DNA of 10,136 bases from assembly GCA_002720535.1 (NCBI GenBank), contig PBIU01000004.1:1-10136 (forward strand), given 5' to 3'. Source of the stretch: Candidatus Pelagibacterales bacterium. GTDB taxonomy: Bacteria > Pseudomonadota > Alphaproteobacteria > TMED109. A program made the translations under genes and the position numbers. Below are positions 1-5,619 of the stretch, in pieces; position 1 is the stretch's first letter; each line of letters begins with the position of its first letter. The notes beneath the pieces are model-generated. The model had not been told where the DNA came from. It saw only the letters and a list, made by a program, of their open reading frames with translations, and did no database searches.

Positions 1-2
1 AA

Positions 3-206
3 CATGAAGAACATGATGATCACTCAGATCATGGAGATCATGATGATCATGCCAAACATGAAGAACATGATGACCACTCAGATCATGGAGATCATGATGA
101 TCATGCAAAACATGAAGAACATGATGACCACTCAGATCATGGAGATCATGATGATCACTCAGACCACGAAGAGCATGATAACCATGCAGGACATGATCAT
201 GGGGAC
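3..206 (+). repeat. 54-bp tandem repeat encoding (His-x-x)n
   Basis: Three consecutive 54-bp units (3-56, 57-110, 111-164) are nearly identical and are followed by a degenerate partial unit (165-206). Each full unit encodes 18 residues, HEEHDDHSDHGDHDDHAK or a close variant, with a histidine at every third position and acidic residues between. The units differ at only a few bases, so they probably arose by recent tandem duplication or slippage. The array begins at the window edge, so more copies may lie upstream. The encoded His/Asp/Glu stretch lies in the predicted periplasmic loop of an ABC permease and is a plausible zinc (or other transition metal) chelating segment. Confidence 0.95.
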
Positions 207-923
207 CTAGGTTTTAAAGTTTCTGGAATACTTAAACCTACGGGGACTCCTATTGATAATGCTGTATACATTAGTTTAGCTGGTGTTGAAGCTATGCATA
301 CAGGTTGGATAGGTAATCAAAAAGTAATGGATGTTTCAATAGAACAAATTATGGAAAGAGAATTACAACCAAAGACTATATCTGCTATATTTATTTCTCT
401 TAAAAATAGAACGCAAATTTTCCAGTTTCAAAGAGATGTCTTAAATTATAAAAAAGAGGCAATAAGCTCAGTTATGCCAGGTGTAACGCTATCAAGGCTC
501 TGGATGTTAACTGGTAATGTAGATAAGGCATTTAAATTTATTACATTTTTAATTATTATTATAGCTCTATTAGGTATGATAGCGATGACAATTGCAGGTT
601 TAAATAGTAGAAGAAGAGAAATGGCTATATTGAGATCTGTAGGAGCATCTCCAAATAATATTGTAAGTTTATTACTAGTAGAATCTATAATAATTTCTTT
701 AATTTCTTGTATTGTAGGTTATATCATAATGATTATAATTTTTACTTTAGGTAAAGATTATTTACAAAATAACTATGGTATATTTATAGATGGTTTTTCT
801 ATTAAAAGTTATGACTTGCAAATAATAATTGCAATAGTTTGTGCAGCGTTAATAGCAACTATTGTCCCATCTATTCAGGTGTATAGAAATACACTTAGAG
901 ACGGTTTATCTGTTAAAAATTAA
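3..923 (+). CDS. FtsX/MacB-type ABC transporter permease with His-rich loop (5' partial)
   Basis: The reading frame is open from the window edge, so the N-terminus is missing; 306 residues remain. The first 68 visible residues are a (His-x-x)n array with 23 histidines. Next comes a MacB-like extracytoplasmic segment containing GILKPTGTPIDNAVYISL (about 73-90), and then three hydrophobic segments near residues 180-200, 219-245 and 277-295. Between the first two lies the FtsX-domain signature RRREMAILRSVGAS. This architecture (long periplasmic domain, then three C-terminal helices) is that of type VII ABC permeases, which pair with a LolD/MacB-like ATPase and usually do not import a solute directly. 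Related permeases sit in zinc-responsive operons (PA4063-4066, zrg), which with the His loop suggests a role in zinc handling; that is inference. The ATG at 294 is internal, not the start. No stop lies upstream in frame. Confidence 0.88.
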   Translation, partial: HEEHDDHSDHGDHDDHAKHEEHDDHSDHGDHDDHAKHEEHDDHSDHGDHDDHSDHEEHDNHAGHDHGDLGFKVSGILKPTGTPIDNAVYISLAGVEAMHTGWIGNQKVMDVSIEQIMERELQPKTISAIFISLKNRTQIFQFQRDVLNYKKEAISSVMPGVTLSRLWMLTGNVDKAFKFITFLIIIIALLGMIAMTIAGLNSRRREMAILRSVGASPNNIVSLLLVESIIISLISCIVGYIIMIIIFTLGKDYLQNNYGIFIDGFSIKSYDLQIIIAIVCAALIATIVPSIQVYRNTLRDGLSVKN

Positions 924-957
924 ATAAAGAAAGGAGAATAAGGGGGTACAAAATAAG

Positions 958-986
958 TTAATCTTACATTATAATGCGATTATAAT
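958..986 (+). promoter_or_regulatory. putative promoter of the outer-membrane channel gene
   Basis: A perfect TATAAT lies at 981-986, and TTAATC at 958-963 is a weak -35 at 17-bp spacing. A second TATAAT at 970-975 lacks an obvious -35. Both TATAAT copies lie inside the palindrome at 967-987, so a bound repressor would block polymerase. The prediction rests on hexamer match and position only. Confidence 0.4.
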
Positions 987-987
987 G
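967..987. promoter_or_regulatory. palindromic operator candidate (Zur-like)
   Basis: Arms CATTATAAT and ATTATAATG are perfect 9-bp inverted repeats around GCG. The site can also be read as two direct copies of ATTATAATGC with an 11-bp period. It lies 57 bp upstream of the predicted outer-membrane metal channel and overlaps two TATAAT hexamers. Its AT-rich core with ATTATAAT halves resembles operators of the Fur/Zur family, but the spacing does not match the E. coli Zur consensus. Assignment to Zur rests on the zinc-type gene context. Confidence 0.45.
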
Positions 988-1044
988 CATTAAAGAAATA
1001 AGGTTGCTAAAAATTTAAAATAATAATAAACAAAGGGAGTTAAA

Positions 1045-2340
1045 ATGTTTATGTATAAATTATTAATTTCATTTTTAATAACGTTTTTTGTTTTTACAAA
1101 ATTTGTTATTGCAGATGATTTAGAAGATAGAGTAAAAGAATTAGAAGCAAAAATTGATCAAATGGAAAATAAGGGTGGTGGTTCAGCAGAGGGATCCTCT
1201 GGTAGTAAAAAAATCTATGGAAATGAATTCAATCCTTCCATTGGAATAGTTTTAAATGGAAAATATAATAATTTTTCTATGAAATCTGCAGAACCAGCTG
1301 TAAAAGGTTTTGCAATAGGTCACGAAGGAGAGCGTGGTCGTGAAGGTTTACAACTAGGTGAGTCTGAATTGAATTTCTCTAGTAACATTGATGATAAATT
1401 TTACGGAAGTATGACTTTTGCCATAGTAAAAGAGAGTGATACCTCAGACGATAAGGTAGAATTTGAAGAAGGTTATATAATGACTACGCCGAATTTTAAT
1501 TTACCTGATGGAATGAGTCTTAAAGCTGGAAAAGCATTCTGGACTTTAGGTTATATGAATGAACATCATGCTCATGCAGATGACTTTGCTAATAGGCCAC
1601 TTCCTTATAGGGTATATTTAAATAAGAGTTGGAATGATACAGGAGCAGAAATTTCATATACTTTACCAACAGATTACTATGCTGAAGTTGGTGCTGGAAT
1701 GTTCCGTGGTAATGATTATCCTATTAAAGGCCCTGATGGAGAAAGTGCAGGAGCAATATCTGCATATGCTCGTGTTGGAGGGGATATTGATCAAGACCAA
1801 AATTGGCGATTAGGTGTTTATATAGTTGATGGTGAGAATTCTTCGGGCCGAAAAGGTAATGAAGATGAAATAGTATTTACTGGTGATACAACTCTATACG
1901 TAACAGACTTTAGATATTCTCTAGCTCCAACGGGTAATGTAAGGGAACAAGAATTAACTCTACAAGCTGAGTTGTTTGCTCGTAATGAAGATGGAACATA
2001 CAATATAGATAGTGGTGGCGAAAATCAATTCAATGGCACTTCATATGGTTGGTATGTACAGAGTGTTTATAAATTTAATGCTAGATGGCGTGGGGGATTA
2101 CGTTATAGTCAAATGGAGACACCTGGAGTACCTACCGCTTTAATAGGTACGGATCTTGATGGTGAAGGCTACGATCCAACATCTGTAGCAGTTATGGCTG
2201 ATTGGACTAATAGTGAATTTAGTCGTATCCGTTGGCAATTTAATCAAGATAAATTAGCTAGTGGTTCAGGCTCGGTTGATAACCAATTTACTATACAATA
2301 TATTGTCAGCATTGGTGCTCATGGAGCTCATAAATTTTAA
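1045..2340 (+). CDS. predicted outer-membrane beta-barrel channel, zinc-locus associated
   Basis: This 431-residue protein begins with a Sec signal peptide (cleavage likely after Ala23, VIA/DD). A short charged coiled coil (about 24-42, EDRVKELEAKIDQME) and a Gly/Ser-rich linker follow. The rest alternates polar and aromatic residues like transmembrane beta-strands and ends in a strand finishing with Phe, a typical BamA-recognised C-terminus. At 173-180 is EHHAHADD, a His/Asp cluster that could bind metal near the pore or surface. At this length, and without an obvious TonB box or plug, it is porin-like rather than a TonB-dependent receptor. GGAG at 1036-1039 lies 5 bases from this ATG; a second ATG at 1051 is possible. 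A role as the outer-membrane entry for zinc is inferred from neighbours and the upstream palindrome. A terminator follows the gene. Confidence 0.75.
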   Translation: MFMYKLLISFLITFFVFTKFVIADDLEDRVKELEAKIDQMENKGGGSAEGSSGSKKIYGNEFNPSIGIVLNGKYNNFSMKSAEPAVKGFAIGHEGERGREGLQLGESELNFSSNIDDKFYGSMTFAIVKESDTSDDKVEFEEGYIMTTPNFNLPDGMSLKAGKAFWTLGYMNEHHAHADDFANRPLPYRVYLNKSWNDTGAEISYTLPTDYYAEVGAGMFRGNDYPIKGPDGESAGAISAYARVGGDIDQDQNWRLGVYIVDGENSSGRKGNEDEIVFTGDTTLYVTDFRYSLAPTGNVREQELTLQAELFARNEDGTYNIDSGGENQFNGTSYGWYVQSVYKFNARWRGGLRYSQMETPGVPTALIGTDLDGEGYDPTSVAVMADWTNSEFSRIRWQFNQDKLASGSGSVDNQFTIQYIVSIGAHGAHKF

Positions 2341-2347
2341 TATGTAA

Positions 2348-2376
2348 TTGCTAAATTATATATATTAAGATATATT
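2348..2376 (+). promoter_or_regulatory. putative promoter for the znuA-like gene, overlapping the terminator
   Basis: TTGCTA (2348-2353) and TATATT (2371-2376) are separated by 17 bp, matching 4/6 and 5/6 of the sigma-70 hexamers. Initiation near 2383 would fall inside the 5' arm of the hairpin at 2377-2407, so the new transcript could not form the full terminator. The region is AT-rich, so a chance match is possible. Confidence 0.35.
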
Positions 2377-2415
2377 ATCACGTCTGCAATACTATTGCAG
2401 ACGTGATTTTTTTTT
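2377..2415 (+). terminator. intrinsic terminator after the outer-membrane channel gene
   Basis: A perfect 14-bp stem (ATCACGTCTGCAAT at 2377-2390 pairing with 2394-2407) has a 3-base loop and is followed directly by a T run to 2415. It starts 37 bases after the channel stop and ends 26 bases before the znuA-like ATG, so it should reduce or block read-through into the inner-membrane transport genes. Confidence 0.92.
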
Positions 2416-2441
2416 ATACCTTATAAATAAATGGAGATAGA

Positions 2442-3353
2442 ATGCTAAAAAAATTAGGAGCGCTAATAATAATACAATTTATATTTAGTACATCATTATA
2501 TGCCAATGATAAACTAAATATATTTGCATGTGAGCCAGAATGGAAATCTCTAGCAGAAGAGATAGGGGGAGATATGGTGAAAGCATTTTCAGCAACACAT
2601 GCAAAACAAGATCCTCATTATATACGTGCGAGACCAAGTTTAATTTCTAAAATAAGGCGTGCTGATCTAATTTTTTGCAGTGGTGCTGGTTTAGAAGTAG
2701 GATGGATGCCAATATTAGTACAGAAAGCCAGGAGTCAAGTGCAGCCTGGAAATATAGGTTATTTTATGGCTTCTAAATATACTCCTGTTATTGATATACC
2801 AAATGAGATAGACCGTGGTCATGGAGATGTGCATCCAGAGGGAAACCCTCATGTCCATTTAGATCCACATAATATACTTTTAGTAGCAAAAGAATTAAAT
2901 AGAAGGCTTTCTATAATAGACTCAAAAAATAAGTCTTTTTATCAAGAGCAATATAATAATTTTGTAGATAAGTGGCAAAATTCAATTTTGCGTTGGAACA
3001 AAGAAATAGAAAGCATTAAGGGTAAAAGAATAATCATACATCATAAATCTTTTGATTATTTATTTAACTGGCTTCAATTAAATGAAATTGCCTCATTAGA
3101 AGTTAAACCAGGCATTCCACCAACTGCATCTCATTTAAAGAATATACTAGAAAATACTAATAAGAATTCAGTAGATATAATAGTAGTATCACCATATGAT
3201 CCAACTGAAGGAGCATTATGGCTATCAGAAAAAACACAAATACCGGTTGTAACTCTTCCCTATACTATAGGAGGCAATGAAGAAAGTAATAATTTAATTG
3301 CACTATTTGATAGTTCAATTAAAATTTTACAAAATGCCTTATATGATAAGTAG
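2442..3353 (+). CDS. znuA: ZnuA-like zinc/metal ABC transporter substrate-binding protein
   Basis: This 303-residue periplasmic protein delivers a divalent metal, probably Zn(II), to the ZnuB-type permease encoded next. The signal peptide ends at Ala21 (LYA/ND); no lipobox is seen. Cluster A-I metal-binding features are visible: His59 in DPHYIRARPS, His137/His139 in GNPHVHLDP, and His200/His201 in IIIHHKSFDYL. These correspond to the three family His ligands. The long His-rich loop of E. coli ZnuA is replaced by a short HGDVHPEGNPHVH stretch (127-139). The usual C-terminal Asp/Glu ligand region reads VTLPYTIGGNE and lacks an obvious acidic counterpart. GGAGAT at 2432-2437 precedes the ATG. 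The gene overlaps the permease gene, suggesting coupled translation. Zinc is favoured over manganese because of three His ligands and neighbours; orthology with E. coli znuA is not proven. Confidence 0.85.
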   Translation: MLKKLGALIIIQFIFSTSLYANDKLNIFACEPEWKSLAEEIGGDMVKAFSATHAKQDPHYIRARPSLISKIRRADLIFCSGAGLEVGWMPILVQKARSQVQPGNIGYFMASKYTPVIDIPNEIDRGHGDVHPEGNPHVHLDPHNILLVAKELNRRLSIIDSKNKSFYQEQYNNFVDKWQNSILRWNKEIESIKGKRIIIHHKSFDYLFNWLQLNEIASLEVKPGIPPTASHLKNILENTNKNSVDIIVVSPYDPTEGALWLSEKTQIPVVTLPYTIGGNEESNNLIALFDSSIKILQNALYDK

Positions 3354-4107
3354 TGAAATTTTTAGTATAATTGGGCCAGCTTTGCTTGCTGGCCTAATTA
3401 TAACTATCACACATGCGCCTTTAGGAATAGAGGTGCTCAAAAGAGGAATTATATTTATTGATTTAGCAGTAGCCCAAATTGCAGGTTTGGGCTTGTTAGT
3501 ATCGAATTTATATCTTAGTCCTAATCTAGGATGGTTATCACAAATTGTTGCATTAATGTTTGCTATTATAGCGGCATTTTTCTTTAAAATGATCGAAAAT
3601 AGAATTAAATCCCAACAAGAAGCAATCATTGGCGTGAGTTTTGTTCTAGCTGCTTCATTAGCTATTTTATTATTAGCTGATCACCCAACTGGTGGAGAAG
3701 AAATACGTCATTTGCTTTCTGGACAAATGCTATTTATTACGTGGCCTGATGTTTTTTTACATTTCCCAATATACATATTAATATTAGTTTTATGGTTTTT
3801 ACCTATTAATTTAAATGGTATAGGTTTTTATATATTGTTTTCTTTGGCAATAACATCATCAGTTCAATTAGTAGGAGTTTATGTTGTTTTTGCTAGTTTA
3901 ATTTTACCGGCTTTGGCAGCACTAAAAAGGACAAGTCCATATAAAATAGCTTGGATAAGTGGGTTTATATCTGTTTTATTAGGAATTTTGTGCTCTGTAC
4001 TATTTGATTTACCAGCTGGCCCAATTTTAGTTGTAAGTTATGTAATTGTAACTATTTTAATAGTATTAATAAATAAAATGAATAATAGTAGTATCAGGAG
4101 CTCATAA
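3334..4107 (+). CDS. znuB: ZnuB-like ABC-3 family metal transporter permease
   Basis: This is the inner-membrane channel subunit of a zinc/manganese-type ABC importer, 257 residues from this start. Repeated hydrophobic segments give about seven or eight transmembrane helices. Family landmarks are KRGIIFIDLAVAQIAGLG near the N-terminus, a GEEIRHLLSGQMLF stretch in the middle, and GVYVVFASLILPALAA near the C-terminus. The start is uncertain: ATG at 3334 or 3343 lies inside the end of the znuA-like gene (11-20 bp overlap), and an upstream TTG at 3298 would add 12 residues without a family-like sequence. No clear ribosome site is seen, consistent with translational coupling. The stop overlaps the next ATG (TAATG). 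The matching ZnuC ATPase is not encoded in this window. Confidence 0.88.
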   Translation: MPYMISSEIFSIIGPALLAGLIITITHAPLGIEVLKRGIIFIDLAVAQIAGLGLLVSNLYLSPNLGWLSQIVALMFAIIAAFFFKMIENRIKSQQEAIIGVSFVLAASLAILLLADHPTGGEEIRHLLSGQMLFITWPDVFLHFPIYILILVLWFLPINLNGIGFYILFSLAITSSVQLVGVYVVFASLILPALAALKRTSPYKIAWISGFISVLLGILCSVLFDLPAGPILVVSYVIVTILIVLINKMNNSSIRSS

Positions 4108-4670
4108 TGAAATATTTGTTTTCTATTTTTTTCAAGTTGCTAATTATTTTTTCATTACATAGTACAATTATATATGCAAATGACTCTATAGAAATAACTG
4201 AACAGAATTCAGTATTACCTATTACTTGGACAGACTTATTACCTGTAGATGCATTTGATTTTATACCTGAAGGAGGAGTTACAGATGAAATGTGGAGTGA
4301 TCAAGAATTCCTTTTAGCGGTTGAAAAAGCTGGTCTAGCTACTGTAAGTGAGTTAGATGGTATTAATATAAGATTGACCGGATTTATGGTTCCTTTAGAT
4401 GTTGATTTTGGAGAGGCGGAAACAGTTACAGAGTTCGTTTTAGTTCCATCTGCAGGAATGTGTATGCATGTACCACCACCTCCTCCTAACCAAATGTTAA
4501 TGGTAAGATTTGATAGACCAATTAGAATAAGGCATATGTATCAACCTATAGGCATTAATGGAGTAGTAAGTATAGATGAGCCAAATGATGAAGCATTTGG
4601 AAGTATTTATAATGTCACTGGTGAATTAGTTGAAGATGTGAGTTATAAGGATCTTGATTTGGGAAGATAA
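4107..4670 (+). CDS. secreted DUF3299 family protein of the zinc locus
   Basis: This 187-residue protein has a signal peptide ending near Ala24 (IIYA/ND), so it is probably periplasmic. The DUF3299 core is clear: TGFMVPLD (91-98), then EFVLVPSAGMCMHVPPPPPN (109-128) with Cys119, His121 and a five-proline run. DUF3299 proteins have no established biochemical function known to me. Members occur with an FtsX-type permease in zinc-responsive operons such as PA4063-PA4066, and finding one here supports the zinc reading of the whole cluster. Cys119 and His121 could bind metal, but this is inference. The ATG overlaps the permease stop by one base (TAATG) and is preceded by AGGAGC, so it is the last gene of that operon. 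A hairpin follows immediately. Confidence 0.85.
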   Translation: MKYLFSIFFKLLIIFSLHSTIIYANDSIEITEQNSVLPITWTDLLPVDAFDFIPEGGVTDEMWSDQEFLLAVEKAGLATVSELDGINIRLTGFMVPLDVDFGEAETVTEFVLVPSAGMCMHVPPPPPNQMLMVRFDRPIRIRHMYQPIGINGVVSIDEPNDEAFGSIYNVTGELVEDVSYKDLDLGR

Positions 4671-4676
4671 ATTAAA

Positions 4677-4710
4677 AAGAGAGTAAATGGAGGTACTCAT
4701 TTACTCTCTT
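4677..4710. terminator. 13-bp hairpin after the DUF3299 gene
   Basis: AAGAGAGTAAATG (4677-4689) pairs perfectly with CATTTACTCTCTT (4698-4710) around an 8-base loop, starting 7 bases after the stop codon. No T run follows on the + strand (AGAATTTAAT). On the - strand the stem is followed by TTTTTAAT, but no - strand gene reads into it. It may end or stabilise the zinc-operon mRNA. Confidence 0.55.
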
Positions 4711-4715
4711 AGAAT

Positions 4716-4768
4716 TTAATAAGGTGAGTATTACTTTCTTGGGAGGAAACTAATATTGTCCTTATTAA
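4716..4768. other. long imperfect hairpin of unknown role
   Basis: TTAATAAGG (4716-4724) pairs perfectly with CCTTATTAA (4760-4768). Inside, after a 2x2 mismatch, AGTATTA (4727-4733) pairs with TAATATT (4751-4757) with one G-T pair. After a C/C mismatch, TTTC (4735-4738) pairs with GAAA (4746-4749) around the loop TTGGGAG. This gives about 20 base pairs over 53 bases, directly after the 13-bp hairpin. No T run follows. It could be a small structured RNA, a leader element, a mobile palindromic repeat or a second transcription-end structure. Confidence 0.45.
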
Positions 4769-4803
4769 CTAATTATATAACTTATCTTAAATGATATGTC
4801 AAT

Positions 4804-4822
4804 GAGAATGATAATCATTCTC
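4804..4822. promoter_or_regulatory. Fur box
   Basis: GAGAATGATAATCATTCTC is a perfect 9-1-9 palindrome and differs from the classical Fur box GATAATGATAATCATTATC at only two symmetric positions. It lies 22 bp upstream of the 84-residue ORF and contains GATAAT (4810-4815), a good -10 candidate, though the -35 is weak. Iron-loaded Fur bound here would be expected to repress the two downstream genes. Confidence 0.8.
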
Positions 4823-4844
4823 AAAAAATAAATAGAAAGTTGTT

Positions 4845-5099
4845 ATGAAAAAAATATTTGTTGTAGAAATTAATGAGAAAGATAAAAATATTAATAATGA
4901 AGAAATTATAAATGAATTAGATCAACGTTTTGAGGAGTTTTCTAAAAATATTTCTAATAATAAAGATATATATATTAGATTTAAAAGGGTGGGTTCGACT
5001 TGGCAAAATATATTAGATAACTTAAATAAAATTAAATATAATAATAAAAATGATAAAAAAAATGATAATAAAACGAATCATCTTAAAGTAATAAAATAA
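4845..5099 (+). CDS. hypothetical 84-residue protein, Fur-box controlled
   Basis: I do not recognise this protein. It has no signal peptide or membrane segment and is probably cytoplasmic. The N-terminal half (KKIFVVEINEKDK) starts like a beta-strand and continues as a charged helix rich in Glu and Asn. A more conserved-looking core IYIRFKRVGSTWQNILDNLN spans about 43-62. The last 20 residues are Lys/Asn-rich and low in complexity. No Cys is present, and the only His (79) lies in that low-complexity tail. The ATG follows a weak GAAAG at 4834-4838. Support that it is a real gene comes from the Fur box directly upstream and the secreted-protein gene 38 bp downstream in the same direction. The compositional bias makes some caution necessary. 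Confidence 0.6.
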   Translation: MKKIFVVEINEKDKNINNEEIINELDQRFEEFSKNISNNKDIYIRFKRVGSTWQNILDNLNKIKYNNKNDKKNDNKTNHLKVIK

Positions 5100-5137
5100 G
5101 AACATAAATTAATATTATTTTTGTCTAGGAGTATAAA

Positions 5138-5566
5138 ATGAAATTTATACTTTCTTTTATAATATGTCTTTTTTATGCATGGAACACTTATGCTGAGAAA
5201 GTTCCTGCGGGATATGTTGCTAAATGTGAAACTACTCATTTATCTGAATTAGACTATGAAATTAAAGTAGACAAATCATGTCAATCATTTGAAGGTACTT
5301 TAAAAAAAGGTAAGGAAGAATTGCCTCATATAATACCTTTTAAAATTGCAAATAAGACGCTTACTAATTTTATAAAAGGTTATAAAATTAATGATAAAGA
5401 TAATAATTTAGATTTAATTAATAAAATTGATACAGTTGTAGTATGGCCCAATTATGAACAGTCTAACTGGTACGTGTTAATGGGAAGTAATTCATGTTTT
5501 ATTAATTGGATTGAGATTCAGCCAGATAATCTTGATGCTATTATTAATATCGGTAAGAAATTATAA
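5138..5566 (+). CDS. hypothetical secreted protein, 142 residues
   Basis: I do not recognise this family. A good Sec signal peptide (residues 1-19, NTYA/EKV) predicts a periplasmic or exported protein of about 123 mature residues. The mature part has three cysteines (Cys30, Cys48, Cys120); two could form a disulfide, leaving one free. Beta-rich segments include IDTVVVWPN and NWYVLMGSNSCFINWIEIQ. AGGAG at 5127-5131 sits well before the ATG. It follows the 84-residue ORF by 38 bases with no terminator, so it is probably co-transcribed from the Fur-box promoter and hence iron-responsive. No hairpin terminator is evident before the next gene. Confidence 0.75.
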   Translation: MKFILSFIICLFYAWNTYAEKVPAGYVAKCETTHLSELDYEIKVDKSCQSFEGTLKKGKEELPHIIPFKIANKTLTNFIKGYKINDKDNNLDLINKIDTVVVWPNYEQSNWYVLMGSNSCFINWIEIQPDNLDAIINIGKKL

Positions 5567-5584
5567 ACTAATATTTATAATATC

Positions 5585-5613
5585 TTCACATATTATTGTA
5601 TAAATTATATAGT
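5585..5613 (+). promoter_or_regulatory. sigma-70-type promoter of gmd, leaderless
   Basis: TTCACA (5585-5590) and TATAGT (5608-5613) each match consensus at 5 of 6 positions and have the optimal 17-bp spacer. Initiation about 7 bases after the -10 would fall at about 5620, the A of the gmd ATG. No ribosome-binding sequence precedes that ATG, consistent with a leaderless mRNA. Confidence 0.5.
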
Positions 5614-5619
5614 CTTATT

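Noticed and set aside
3..206. CRISPR-like or satellite array
   Set aside because: The units are contiguous without spacers, coding, and in frame with a permease; a protein repeat explains them.
4..210. Met-rich 68-residue frame over the repeat array
   Set aside because: It is the out-of-frame reading of the His-coding repeat; the frame starting at position 3 continues directly into the FtsX permease.
294..923. Complete permease gene starting at ATG 294
   Set aside because: The frame is open back to position 3 and the MacB-family GILKPTGTPID segment lies upstream of this ATG, so it is internal.
1818..2003. 61-residue frame on the - strand
   Set aside because: Lies wholly inside the outer-membrane protein gene, with no family resemblance or ribosome site.
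3339..3629. 96-residue frame on the - strand
   Set aside because: Antisense shadow of the ZnuB-like permease's hydrophobic codons.
4685..4719. Tiny ORF beginning with ATGGAGGTA in the first hairpin
   Set aside because: Only about ten codons and lacks a ribosome site; the sequence is better explained as part of the hairpin.
5596..5619. TTG start extending gmd by eight residues
   Set aside because: The added residues do not match Gmd proteins, and the region holds the promoter; ATG at 5620 fits the family N-terminus.
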